A DNA stretch of 64,000 nt from Undibacterium umbellatum (GTDB lineage Bacteria > Pseudomonadota > Gammaproteobacteria > Burkholderiales > Burkholderiaceae_D), in NCBI RefSeq assembly GCF_014284125.1, contig NZ_JACOFX010000007.1:1-64000 (forward strand). Reading direction: 5' to 3'. Positions 25,305-35,756 of this stretch are shown here, one piece after another (position 1 is the first letter of the stretch; every line of letters starts with the position of its first letter). Position numbers and translations under genes: made by a program. The notes beneath the pieces are model-generated. The model did no database searches. It saw only the letters and a program-made list of their open reading frames with translations, and had not been told where the DNA came from.

Positions 25305-25904
25305 TCAGTAAGGGTCAAAAGCTATCTTGTGCTTTTGCAGCACATCCAGCATCAGTTGCCTCCAGGGTCCGCTCGGCGCCCAAACTTTGCTGACGGCTTC
25401 ATAGGCAAGGGCCGGATCGTCCTTGCCCACCACCACGCGATACAAAAAGACCATGGTGGATGCGCGCATATTCACCTGGCAATGGACCAGTACCTTTTTA
25501 TTTGCCAGGCCCTGCAGGATCGCGGCAAAATTCTCGTAGTCGCCGACCGCTGGCTTGTTGAAAACTATCGGGATATTCACAAAAAGCAAGTTCTGGCGAC
25601 CGACGATGAGGTTTTCTTCCCGTACCGCGTCAGAGACATGCGGTGGTGCCAGGTAGATAACGGCTTCATAGCCTTGCGCTGCCAGGCCTTCCAGTGCCTT
25701 GGCAGTGGGCTGGCCTGAGCTGGTCAGCTGTGCGGTGATGGGGACGACATTCGGTGCATCGATGTTTTGTGCCCAGGCACTTGTGGATAAGCTTGTACAT
25801 AAGGCTGTGCATAAGCCTAGAAAAGCGGTGCATAAGTATGTAGATAAGCGTGTTGACAAGCCTGTGGACAAGCTGTGGAGCAATGAGCAGGAAAGTACGT
25901 GCAT
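25305..25904 (-). CDS. Secreted tyrosine-phosphatase-like protein with repeat-encoded signal peptide
   Basis: A 199-residue protein with a signal peptide of about 46 residues ending SAWAQ. The mature part resembles the DUF442/PTP-like fold: a VVPITAQLTSSGQPT start, a YEAVIYLAPP strand and an active-site loop VHCQVNMRAST with C142 and R147 (C-x4-R, as in the beta-lactamase-hydrolase-like phosphatases, rather than the classical C-x5-R). The signal peptide is unusual: its hydrophobic part is a run of LSTx/LCTx four-residue units encoded by near-identical 12-base repeats that look like DnaA boxes. It starts two bases after the SnoaL-like gene ends, so the two are coupled. Substrate unknown. Confidence 0.8.
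   Translation of the reverse strand: MHVLSCSLLHSLSTGLSTRLSTYLCTAFLGLCTALCTSLSTSAWAQNIDAPNVVPITAQLTSSGQPTAKALEGLAAQGYEAVIYLAPPHVSDAVREENLIVGRQNLLFVNIPIVFNKPAVGDYENFAAILQGLANKKVLVHCQVNMRASTMVFLYRVVVGKDDPALAYEAVSKVWAPSGPWRQLMLDVLQKHKIAFDPY
25782..25880. repeat. Array of DnaA-box-like 12-mers inside a coding sequence
   Basis: Read on the minus strand, seven nonamers at mostly 12-base pitch read TTGTCCACA, TTGTCAACA, TTATCTACA, TTATGCACC, TTATGCACA, TTATGTACA and TTATCCACA. The last is the exact E. coli-type DnaA box; TTATGCACA also fits TTATNCACA and most others differ by one base. One unit in the middle is decayed and nine bases long. The repeats encode the LSTx units of the phosphatase-like signal peptide. 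DnaA binding is inference; the sequence pattern is directly visible. Confidence 0.75.
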
Positions 25905-25906
25905 GC

Positions 25907-26338
25907 TCAGGTTCCAGGCTCAGGCAGCGTTTTCAGCGTCAGCAGATTTGCATCACGGCAGATACGCCATTTGCCATCCGCCTGCAAGCGCCAGATACTC
26001 AGGACATTGCCTGCACGCTGCATGTACTGGCCTGCCAGTTTCGGAATGATCTCGACTTGCAGGTAAGACCAGCTATAGGCAAGATCGGCCTGCACGATAA
26101 TTTCCTGTATATCGGATTGAGAAGCAATGCTATGCGTTTGCACTATGTTGCGCAGGTTTTGGGCAAATTGTTCACGCCCCTTCATGGGTGGATGGCCTGC
26201 CACCAGAAACACCACTTCTTCATCCATCAAATCGAGCAACTTGTCCACATCCCCGGCAGCCGTAGCATCCTGCCATAACTGGATATTGTTCCGTATGGCC
26301 GCTGCTGCGCCGGCTTGCTCTGTTGCTGCATTGTGCAT
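25907..26338 (-). CDS. SnoaL/NTF2-like protein (DUF4440/SgcJ-EcaC type)
   Basis: A 143-residue protein of the NTF2-like cone fold: an N-terminal helix pair (IQLWQDATAAGDVDKLLDLM), the typical DEEVVFL strand, GREQFAQNL, and a C-terminal sheet ending KWRICRDANLL. Such proteins are small ligand-binding or dimerisation modules, sometimes isomerases; no catalytic residues can be assigned. The start was moved inward to the ATG preceded by AAGGATAG. It lies between riboflavin synthase (47 bases upstream) and the phosphatase-like gene (two bases downstream), probably in one operon. Confidence 0.8.
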   Translation of the reverse strand: MHNAATEQAGAAAAIRNNIQLWQDATAAGDVDKLLDLMDEEVVFLVAGHPPMKGREQFAQNLRNIVQTHSIASQSDIQEIIVQADLAYSWSYLQVEIIPKLAGQYMQRAGNVLSIWRLQADGKWRICRDANLLTLKTLPEPGT

Positions 26339-26385
26339 GGCTATCCTTTGTGATGTCTGGGCTGAAGCAACATTGCAGATCAAGC

Positions 26386-27093
26386 TTATTTGGGTGGCGG
26401 CACCTGAGTTTGTACGATTTGCCCCAGGTCCTCGCCTTGCTGTGCCAGCAGGCTTTCCAGTGCTGGCATGAGTGGCCCCAGGGTTTCTGTCAGCATATTG
26501 CGTACAGTATCGACCACAACCTGGGTGGTTCGTTCGATTTCTATATTCAGGCTGGCGCCGGTTGTTTTCTCTGCAAAGACGGTCATGCGCAATGTTTCAG
26601 GGATCAGCCAGACTTCAAACCAGCTTTCCTGGCGGTTGACTTCGGCAATCGTCAGACTGGCCCCATTGATGGCGATATAGCCTTTGGCGAAAATATAGCG
26701 CATCCACTCAGGAGGTACGGCGATGCGTATCACGTAATTGTTTTCCAGTTCGCGTATCTGGGCGATGTGGGCCTTGAAGTCGATATGGCCAGACAAGGGG
26801 TGTCCGCCGATCTCGGCTCCATCTTTGGCGGCGCGTTCTACATTGACGCGGCCATCCTGAACATAATCGCCAAGGGTGGTAATCGCCAGGCTTTGTTGCA
26901 TGACATCGAATTCTGCTGCGTTGTCGCCATGCAGGGCTGTGACGGTCAGGCAGACGCCGTCGACAGCGACACTGGCACCAATCTCCAGGTCTTTGCAAAA
27001 ACCATTCGGAAATTCGAGTTGATACGTGCGCAAGCCGGTCTTGTCATTGAGTGTTGCGATGCGGGCGATGCCCTGTACTATGCCTGTAAACAT
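26386..27093 (-). CDS. ribE: Riboflavin synthase, alpha subunit
   Basis: A 235-residue enzyme that dismutates two 6,7-dimethyl-8-ribityllumazine molecules into riboflavin and a pyrimidine. It begins with the invariant MFTGIVQG N-terminus and has two lumazine-binding repeats: VAVDGVCLTV with GGHPLSGHID in the first half, INGASLTIAEV and the second-barrel core in the second. The longest frame starts 102 bases earlier, but the conserved N-terminus fixes the ATG. It lies apart from other rib genes, so it is either the only riboflavin synthase or a second copy; no FMN riboswitch is visible in the short gap upstream. Confidence 0.92.
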   Translation of the reverse strand: MFTGIVQGIARIATLNDKTGLRTYQLEFPNGFCKDLEIGASVAVDGVCLTVTALHGDNAAEFDVMQQSLAITTLGDYVQDGRVNVERAAKDGAEIGGHPLSGHIDFKAHIAQIRELENNYVIRIAVPPEWMRYIFAKGYIAINGASLTIAEVNRQESWFEVWLIPETLRMTVFAEKTTGASLNIEIERTTQVVVDTVRNMLTETLGPLMPALESLLAQQGEDLGQIVQTQVPPPK

Positions 27094-27158
27094 GTTTGAT
27101 GATAGTGAAGTGCCTAGAATGTCTGTGATTGTAAGCCATTCGTGCCATGGCGTTTGGT

Positions 27159-29168
27159 TTATGCCGCCAGCGGCAATTCGACCATGAAGCTGCAACCCTC
27201 ACCTACGATGCTTTCGCAATGGACTTTGCCGCCACAGGCTTCGCTGAGTTTCTTGACGATAGACAAACCCAGGCCGCTGGAATGTTCGCCAGCCGTCGGC
27301 AGACTGGACAGTTTGCTGAATTTTTCAAACAAATGCTGCTGGTCTTCTGCGGATAAACCTGGCCCCTCATCCCTCACCTGGAACACACCAAACTCCGGGG
27401 TATTGCTGACACTGAGCCAGATGCGCTTGCCAAGTGGTGAATACTTGACGGCATTCGACAGCAGGTTATCGATAATCTGCACACAGGCGTCAAAGTCAGC
27501 CCTGACCATGACACTGTCCTGTATATCCATGATGACTTGCAAGTCTTTGGCTTTCAGCATCTCGGTGTATTGCTGGGCCACGTCTTGCAAGATTTTGCTC
27601 ACATCCAGACTCTGCATTTGCAAATGCAGGTGGCCAGTTTCCAGTGCATTCACATCCAGCAAATTGCTGATAATGCGCATCATGCGCTGGCCGCTGTTGC
27701 TGATGCGTTCGAGATAATGCTGACGTTGCGACTCCGGCATGCTTTGCTGTAATTTGCGCAGCAAGTCGCTCATGCCTATGATGCTGGTCAGGGGATTTTT
27801 CAAATCATGGGCAGCTATGCCGAGGAAATCATTCTTGTCCTTGTCCAGTTTTTGCAGGCGTGCCACCGCATCGGCCAGTTCAGTGGTGCGCTGTCTGACT
27901 TTGGCATCAAGTTCTTGTTCTGTGCGCTGTGAAATTTCCAGCAGTTTGGCCTGGGTCTGGGCATGTTCTTTCTTCATCAGGCTAATGTGGTAGGCCTGGG
28001 CCAGTGCCAGCAAGATGGCTTCCACGGCAGAACCTATCTGGAAGCCGTATTCTGTTGCCCAACCTGGCTCCAGCACACCCAGATTGCGCAGGGTCACCAG
28101 CGAGAGTCCGGTGATCCAGGTGGCTGATGCCAGCAAGACTATATAGCCAGGCTTGTAACCGCGTAAGCCGACGATAAGGCAAACTGGCAAGATCACCAGT
28201 ATCAGGGCAAAACCTGTCAATTGCATGAGAGGGGCAACCAGCTGGTAATAGCCCGCCAACACCGCGAGTGCGGCACAGACACAGATTATCTGTGCCAACA
28301 CAAACAGGCGATAGATGCGCGGCATTTTTTCATGAAGGCGCAAGAAGCTGGCAATGAACATTGATGTGCTCATGATGACCAGCGGCGACAAAATACCTGG
28401 CAAGGCATCCACCAGCTCTGGCCAGTCGGGGGCGAGATACAGGCCTACATGACCGTTCAGACTCATGCCAGCCAACAGGGAAACGCAAGACAGCAACAGA
28501 TAGTAACGTAGCGCAACATCCCGGTAGGTGACCGCCAGCAACAGGTTGTAGATGATCATGGCCAGCATGATGCCGTAGTAGATGCCCATGAAATTCGAGA
28601 CCTGATTGGCATGCTCTACAAAGGCATATGGCTCCCACAGGCTGGCCTGCAGAAACAAGGCGCTGCTGCTTTGTATTCGCAGGTATAGGTGATGAACTTC
28701 GGTATCGGGCAAATCCAGCATGAAGAGCGGGTAGCGGTACCGGATTTCTCTACTGGAATAGGGCAGCCGGTCACCGGCACGGTGCGTCGTCATGCTGCCA
28801 TCTGCGGCAACATGGTAGAGCCGGATATCGTCAAGGATGACGGGAGAAAGTTCCAGCAACCATTGCTTGTTCTGAGTGAGTTGGCTGCGCTGTACATCCA
28901 GCTTGAGCCAGAATACGGAAGACGAAAAGGAGGCGCTGAGATTGCCCTGCAGAGGCTGGAACCGTGGAGCATGCGCAGGATGGGTGATATCGGCAATCTT
29001 CAATTGCGCGGTTTTGTCTTCATAAACCTGCCAGGCCGAGCGCAACGACACTTCTTGCTGGCCACCGTCCAGTTTGACTGTGGCTGCATGCGCCCCCATG
29101 TTGCACATGCCCAGGCAGAATGCAAACAAGAATAAGAAGCGCAAACAAGAAGCGTGGATTTCGGTCAT
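27159..29168 (-). CDS. 7TM-DISM sensor histidine kinase
   Basis: A 669-residue kinase: signal peptide (1-28), periplasmic 7TMR-DISM extracellular sandwich (about 30-175, with WLLELSPVILDDIRLY), seven membrane helices (about 185-395), a coiled coil, then HisKA with the phospho-acceptor H454 in AAHDLKNPLTSI and an HATPase_c domain ending at the C-terminus. No receiver domain is fused and no response regulator is adjacent, so its partner is elsewhere. DISM extracellular domains are thought to bind carbohydrates or related ligands. Riboflavin synthase follows after 65 bases. Confidence 0.9.
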   Translation of the reverse strand: MTEIHASCLRFLFLFAFCLGMCNMGAHAATVKLDGGQQEVSLRSAWQVYEDKTAQLKIADITHPAHAPRFQPLQGNLSASFSSSVFWLKLDVQRSQLTQNKQWLLELSPVILDDIRLYHVAADGSMTTHRAGDRLPYSSREIRYRYPLFMLDLPDTEVHHLYLRIQSSSALFLQASLWEPYAFVEHANQVSNFMGIYYGIMLAMIIYNLLLAVTYRDVALRYYLLLSCVSLLAGMSLNGHVGLYLAPDWPELVDALPGILSPLVIMSTSMFIASFLRLHEKMPRIYRLFVLAQIICVCAALAVLAGYYQLVAPLMQLTGFALILVILPVCLIVGLRGYKPGYIVLLASATWITGLSLVTLRNLGVLEPGWATEYGFQIGSAVEAILLALAQAYHISLMKKEHAQTQAKLLEISQRTEQELDAKVRQRTTELADAVARLQKLDKDKNDFLGIAAHDLKNPLTSIIGMSDLLRKLQQSMPESQRQHYLERISNSGQRMMRIISNLLDVNALETGHLHLQMQSLDVSKILQDVAQQYTEMLKAKDLQVIMDIQDSVMVRADFDACVQIIDNLLSNAVKYSPLGKRIWLSVSNTPEFGVFQVRDEGPGLSAEDQQHLFEKFSKLSSLPTAGEHSSGLGLSIVKKLSEACGGKVHCESIVGEGCSFMVELPLAA

Positions 29169-29347
29169 ATTAGGGTGAAAATATCATGCTTGGCCGCCAT
29201 ACCGAAATGGGAGAGTAAATAAAGCCGTCAACATCCTGCTTTTAGCCTAACAAGTTTTTGCTGGTGCAGCAATAGCAGAAAGACTTGTCTTTATCCAACA
29301 TCGTTGTTTTCCAGCCATGCTGGGCATGACCAGATTTTTTCATGCCT

Positions 29348-30322
29348 TCAGGTATCGAGTTTTACCTCATGTTCCAGTTCTGTAATCAGATTTGAGTGCG
29401 TCATATCCACCAGGTTACGGCGTATCCATTGATGAGCAGGGTTGCGACTATCGCGCTCATGCCACAGCATGTCTACATGTACGTCAGGCATGGCGAAGGG
29501 TAATTCTTTCCAGACCAGCGCTTCCGTCATGCCAGTGGCAGAAACCAGGTGACGCGGCAACACCGTCAACAAATCTGAATTGGATACCACGCGGCCGCTG
29601 GTAAAGAATTGATTGACTGTCAAGACGATACGTCTTTCCCGCCCCATCTGACTGAGGGCTTCGTCAACCAGGCCGTGGGCACGGCCAGAAAAACTCACCA
29701 GCAAATGCCTGGCGTTGCAATATTCATCGAGTGTCAGGTCTTTATTTGCCAGCGGATGCCCCTGGCGCATGACACATACATAATGGCCGGAATACAGCCG
29801 CTCATGGCGGATGGCGCTATTCGCCGCTCCTTGTCCACCCGTAAGCTGAGCAACGACACCGGGAAAGAAGCCAATAGCGATATCGATATCACCACGCATG
29901 AGCATGGGGCGCGGTTCACGTGTGGTCAGCGGCACCATGCGCACATTCACGCGGGGGGCTTCTTTTTCCAGGACATTCACCAGAGTTGGCATCCACAAGG
30001 CGGCGGTAGCGTCCGACATCGCCATCCTGAAGGTCGTTTGTGCCTGCGACACGTCGAAGCTGGTAGGGGCAATTGCACTTTCGAGGGCAGACAGAGCCTG
30101 GCGTATCGCTGGCCACAGAATTTCAGCGCGCGGCGTGGGCTTGACGCCATAGGCTGTGCGTATCAGTAACTCATCCCCCAGTGAATGACGCAGGCGTTTC
30201 AAGGCATTGGAGACGGCTGGCTGAGTCATGGCCAACTTGTCTGCCGCACGAGTCAGATTCTGCTCAATCATGACGGCATCAAAGACGCGCAGGAGATTCA
30301 AATCCAATGTCAGAAAATTCAC
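29348..30322 (-). CDS. LysR-family transcriptional regulator (NodD-like branch)
   Basis: A 324-residue LysR regulator with the helix-turn-helix at about residues 10-65 (NLTRAADKLAMTQPAVSNAL) and an effector-binding domain after about 90. I chose a GTG start preceded by GGAG, which gives the family-typical DLNLLRVFDAV opening a few residues in; a TTG frame 42 bases further out lacks a site. It is divergent from a small membrane-protein gene, its most likely target, and 179 bases upstream of the 7TM kinase on the same strand. Inducer unknown. Confidence 0.88.
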   Translation of the reverse strand: MNFLTLDLNLLRVFDAVMIEQNLTRAADKLAMTQPAVSNALKRLRHSLGDELLIRTAYGVKPTPRAEILWPAIRQALSALESAIAPTSFDVSQAQTTFRMAMSDATAALWMPTLVNVLEKEAPRVNVRMVPLTTREPRPMLMRGDIDIAIGFFPGVVAQLTGGQGAANSAIRHERLYSGHYVCVMRQGHPLANKDLTLDEYCNARHLLVSFSGRAHGLVDEALSQMGRERRIVLTVNQFFTSGRVVSNSDLLTVLPRHLVSATGMTEALVWKELPFAMPDVHVDMLWHERDSRNPAHQWIRRNLVDMTHSNLITELEHEVKLDT

Positions 30323-30469
30323 GTTATTTGCTCCAGTTAGGAAATTACCAATATTTACTGACAATTATTCATGAACAGCATAATTGATATGGTAAATCAA
30401 AATTAGAATTATATGATGCACTGCAATATTATGACGGCATTACAAAGACTTTAAAGAGTGGATTAAATC

Positions 30470-30787
30470 ATGACTTTCCTAAATATCGCCTTCCCTGCAG
30501 CCAGCGCCCTGCCAGTTTCTCAAATCGCTATCAGTGCTTTCGCCGTTGCTGCCCGTCCTTTGCTGGGCCTGGGTATTCTGGCAACCATGTTGATCGTGTT
30601 CAAGCCTATGTTGCTGGGTATGTTGCGCGCTGCTTTGCTGGTGATTAACCCAAAAAAATCCCGCGAAGAAAAAACCGCGACACGTAACTTGCGCAATATG
30701 CTGACTATCCGCCGCATCGCCAACGACCTGGATGGCACATCGCCAAACATGGCCGCTGAATTGCGCGCTCTGGCTTCACGCGGTTAA
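30470..30787 (+). CDS. Small membrane protein divergent from a LysR gene
   Basis: A 105-residue protein with one or two hydrophobic segments (about residues 18-36 and 38-60) and a basic cytosolic tail (NPKKSREEKTATRNLRNM). I do not recognise the family. It is divergent from the LysR regulator, with a 147-base gap, and is followed after 82 bases by a DUF2798 gene on the same strand, with which it may form an operon. Confidence 0.6.
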   Translation: MTFLNIAFPAASALPVSQIAISAFAVAARPLLGLGILATMLIVFKPMLLGMLRAALLVINPKKSREEKTATRNLRNMLTIRRIANDLDGTSPNMAAELRALASRG

Positions 30788-30869
30788 GTTTTTTAGTCTC
30801 ACACATTTATTGCTGAATGCATCCGCAGTTTTGCATTTCAGTATAGCCTTGAATTAATTTATTGTCGTT

Positions 30870-31289
30870 ATGCAACAGTCTTCTGTATATACGCTGGCAT
30901 CTGGTCCGGTTTCGCTCCCTGTAGCAGGGCAAAACCTGCGTCAGCCCCGTGTGGTGGCTGGCTCCAAGAGTCTGGCGTCGATGTTGCCCACCATATTGAC
31001 GACAGGTTTGGTCAGTTTGGTAGCGACCGCTGTCTTGCGCCTGATGTGGATGGGTTGGGGCCATGATTTTGTGGGTGCGTGGATGGAAGCCTGGTTGACG
31101 GTATGGCCAATTGCTTTTCCAGCAGCCTATATCAGCAAACCACTGATCAATAAACTGTCTCGTCGCCTGAGCAAACCTGTAGCCACTGACCATGCGCTGG
31201 GCGCCAGTGCCATCATGCAAGTATCCGAGCAGGCGACTGCCAGAAGCGGTCTGAGGCGCAAACCCAGCTTGTTGCCCGTGCATCGCTGA
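30870..31289 (+). CDS. DUF2798-like membrane protein
   Basis: A 139-residue protein with a helix pair in the middle: TTGLVSLVATAVLRLMWMG and a segment with the DUF2798 pattern of repeated Trp ahead of AFPAAYISKPLINKL. Flanking regions are polar. DUF2798 proteins are small inner-membrane proteins without a known role. A strong terminator stands 37 bases downstream. Confidence 0.65.
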   Translation: MQQSSVYTLASGPVSLPVAGQNLRQPRVVAGSKSLASMLPTILTTGLVSLVATAVLRLMWMGWGHDFVGAWMEAWLTVWPIAFPAAYISKPLINKLSRRLSKPVATDHALGASAIMQVSEQATARSGLRRKPSLLPVHR

Positions 31290-31320
31290 TCAGCATCTCT
31301 GATCAACAGTAGCAGTAGAC

Positions 31321-31353
31321 AAAAAAAGCCGCAGCTAACCTGCGGCTTTTTTG
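31321..31353. terminator. Bidirectional intrinsic terminator
   Basis: An 8-base-pair stem AGCCGCAG/CTGCGGCT with a five-base loop is flanked by a run of A on the left and of T on the right, so it can end transcription from both sides. On the minus strand it overlaps the last codons of the solute-binding-protein gene, whose TAG lies in the loop and whose final residues KKAAG are encoded by the stem. Confidence 0.9.
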
Positions 31354-32117
31354 TTTCTGGCGTCAGAAAGTTCTGTGCATTGCTCCATATACTCTTGCAT
31401 GACGTCTTCCTGTATCTTTTTGATACTGCCGTCTTTTTCCATATTGCGTAATACCAACTCCAGAGCAGGCGCAAGTTGCTGGTGTCTGGTATGCAGGAAA
31501 TGGTAGCCCAGCCTTTTTTCCAGCGATGGCTCGAGTATATGTATGCGGTTCAAGCCCAGCTTGCGCACCAGGCAAAAGCTGAACCGTGAGTCGACGGCAA
31601 CATCTGTGCGCCCGGCATCAAGTTTTCTGAACAGGGATTCCAGATTGGGAGCAGTTTCTTTTTGCGTTACATTCCTGAGCCTGTCTTCGAGATAGATAAT
31701 CCCGCTGACATAACCGACCACATAGGGTTTCAGGCTGTCAAAGCCATCCACGCTAACATTCTTTTTCACGGCAAACACCACCGCTTCTTCATAGACGATG
31801 GGAATGTCTATCTTGATGGAATCAGGCAAGCCGGTATCGATGACCTTGGCAGAAACCGCGTCCAGCCTGCCAGCATTCCACATGTTGATGGCCCGCGCCG
31901 CAGGCGTGGCAATGAAATTGAGCTTGATACCCAGTTGTTCATACGCCTTGCTCAAGACTTTTTGAGCCATTAGGGTACTTGGACGATTAATATCAGACAG
32001 CGAAATATCCAGCCTGCGTTCTTCGCGATTCTGTGTCTGCCCCTGCGCCTGAACCGGCAAGAGCAGGATGCTGCCAGTGAGTAAGAGCAGCAACAGCCAT
32101 GATGTGGATAATCGCAT
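31335..32117 (-). CDS. Periplasmic solute-binding protein, SBP_bac_3 type
   Basis: A 260-residue protein with a signal peptide (about 1-26, ending PVQAQG). The mature chain follows the family-3 solute-binding plan: a first lobe with YEQLGIKLNFI and RAINMWNAGRLDAVSA, then a hinge and second lobe with LRKLDAGRTDVAVDS-like features. No transport permease or ATPase genes lie nearby, so it may serve a distant transporter or act as a sensor-like protein. The start was moved 42 bases inward to the Met just before the basic-hydrophobic signal. Confidence 0.8.
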   Translation of the reverse strand: MRLSTSWLLLLLLTGSILLLPVQAQGQTQNREERRLDISLSDINRPSTLMAQKVLSKAYEQLGIKLNFIATPAARAINMWNAGRLDAVSAKVIDTGLPDSIKIDIPIVYEEAVVFAVKKNVSVDGFDSLKPYVVGYVSGIIYLEDRLRNVTQKETAPNLESLFRKLDAGRTDVAVDSRFSFCLVRKLGLNRIHILEPSLEKRLGYHFLHTRHQQLAPALELVLRNMEKDGSIKKIQEDVMQEYMEQCTELSDARNKKAAG

Positions 32118-32207
32118 GGGGTTCCCGGAATATGGACCATCACGGAATGATGGATGCAATCACTATTTATACACCCGTTCTACATGCTTTTCCAGCTTAT
32201 ATAAAAA

Positions 32208-32233
32208 ACAAAAAACGCGGCCGTAGCCGCGTT
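32208..32233 (-). terminator. Intrinsic terminator of pckG
   Basis: Read on the minus strand, AACGCGGC and GCCGCGTT pair perfectly around TACG and are followed by TTTTTGTTTTTT. It begins 26 bases after the pckG stop codon, the right place to end that transcript. Confidence 0.9.
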
Positions 32234-32258
32234 CTTGTTAATGCATGAAGCCTGAAAC

Positions 32259-34109
<1,851 letters not shown>

Positions 34110-34482
34110 GATACTACCTCCAATGCCATTTCAATAAAAAAACCGGTGTAGCGGCACGGCAGGATCGTCGTTAGATTGTGGCGATGCGATCGCAGGAGCG
34201 CTCAAGCAAGGCGAACACCATAGCGGCGGTTCTGTCGGATAATACGAAGACAAGAGGGTGTCTTGACTCCTGGCTTGCGCCCGGCAGGATGGCGCGGGGC
34301 GGAAGAATCTAAAAGCTACGTAGGCGGACATTGTACACGCGAGTCTGGCCGGAAGCGAATTTTGCCTCAGTTTCATTATCATTGTTTCACGTTTTGTGAA
34401 AGTGAAGATTTTTCAACCCAGGCTTGAATATAAGCAGAAAAAAAGATTTTCCCTGATTTTAAAGAATGAATAAGGATGAACC
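34110..34482. other. Divergent promoter region of pckG and the hydroxyacid dehydrogenase
   Basis: No gene is supported; the longest frame here is a shadow. The right-hand part becomes AT-rich before the dehydrogenase start, consistent with a promoter. I see no recognisable operator or riboswitch. Confidence 0.4.
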
Positions 34483-35460
34483 ATGAAAATAGCCATACTT
34501 GATGACTATCAAGATGTAGTCCGGCAACTCTCCTGCTTTGATTTATTGAAGGATCATGATGTCAAAGTCTTCAATAATACTGCCGTAGGTATTGGTCAAC
34601 TGGCGATACGCCTGCAGCCGTTTGATGCCGTGGTGCTGATACGCGAACGTACCCGCCTTAGCCGTGCACTCATGAAAAAGCTGCCGAATCTAAAACTCAT
34701 TTCGCAGACCGGTAAGGTCGCAGGCAATATTGACATCCCCGCCGCCCATGAACTGGGTATCGCCATCGCCGAAGGCACAGGGGACCCGACTGCGCCTGCC
34801 GAACTGACCTGGACCCTGATCATGGCAGCTTCACGCAAACTGACCAGCTATGCGCAACTCTTGCAGGATGGTGTCTGGCAAACGTCTTCGCTACTCCCCG
34901 CCCACAATCAGCTGGGCCGGGTTTTGAAGCATCGCACGCTGGGTATCTGGGGTTATGGCAAGATAGGCAAGCTGATCGCTGGTTATGCCCAGGCCTTTGG
35001 CATGCAGGTCATGGTGTGGGGGCGTGAACCCAGCCGTGCACTGGCAGCCTCTGATGGCTTGCTGGTAGCAACATCCAAAGAAGCCTTTTTTGCTGAGTGC
35101 GACATCATCAGCATGCACTTGCGCCTGAACGACGCCACCCGCAGTATCGTCAGCCAGGCTGATCTGGCCCTGATGAAGCCGGATGCCTTGTTCGTCAATA
35201 CCAGCCGTGCTGAACTGGTGCAAGCGGGCGCGCTGGAAGCAGCCCTGGATGCCGGTAGCCCCGGTTTTGCTGCGATCGATGTTTTCGAGAGTGAGCCTGT
35301 AGCCAAGGATCATCCCTTGCTGCACAGGGAAAATGTGCTTGCTACCCCACATCTGGGTTATGTCGAACAAAGTAGCTATGAACTATATTTCCGCATAGCT
35401 TTCCAGAATATCGTCGATTTTGCCAATGGCAATCCACAAAACATTTTGCAGATGACTTAG
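34483..35460 (+). CDS. D-isomer-specific 2-hydroxyacid dehydrogenase
   Basis: A 325-residue NAD(P)-dependent dehydrogenase of the SerA/GyaR fold. The split substrate-binding domain is formed by the N- and C-terminal parts; the Rossmann domain carries the variant nucleotide loop GIWGYGKIGKLI (about 150). The catalytic R lies in FVNTSRAEL, E in FESEP, and H in ATPHLGYVE. Substrate cannot be told from sequence: glycerate, phosphoglycerate and related D-hydroxyacids are options. It stands alone and is divergent from pckG. Confidence 0.88.
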   Translation: MKIAILDDYQDVVRQLSCFDLLKDHDVKVFNNTAVGIGQLAIRLQPFDAVVLIRERTRLSRALMKKLPNLKLISQTGKVAGNIDIPAAHELGIAIAEGTGDPTAPAELTWTLIMAASRKLTSYAQLLQDGVWQTSSLLPAHNQLGRVLKHRTLGIWGYGKIGKLIAGYAQAFGMQVMVWGREPSRALAASDGLLVATSKEAFFAECDIISMHLRLNDATRSIVSQADLALMKPDALFVNTSRAELVQAGALEAALDAGSPGFAAIDVFESEPVAKDHPLLHRENVLATPHLGYVEQSSYELYFRIAFQNIVDFANGNPQNILQMT

Positions 35461-35756
35461 GCCTGCGCAGCAAGCAAGCAGACCTCATTTCATTCATGGA
35501 GATGAGGGCATTTCCCAACAGGTGAAAAAATATTTCATAAATAACATTGCAAATACTTTAATTTTGTAAAAAATGCACTAAACTTTAGCATCACAGCCAG
35601 CACGCAGGGGCTAATTCGTGCGAATGGCAGATTTTCTTGAAGCAGGATATTTGCCAGTACTTGCCACCCACCAATATTTCCTGAAACTGGCATTGCCTCT
35701 ATCAACCTGAAGCTGCGTCAATACTCACCGTATTGATTGCAGAGGAGAGCCTTGCG

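Noticed and set aside
25782..25880. Chromosomal or plasmid replication origin
   Set aside because: Despite the DnaA-box-like array there is no dnaA, dnaN or rep gene, no AT-rich unwinding element, and the array is inside a coding region.
26323..27099. 258-residue plus-strand frame opposite riboflavin synthase
   Set aside because: It mirrors a gene with conserved motifs and shows shadow-type composition.
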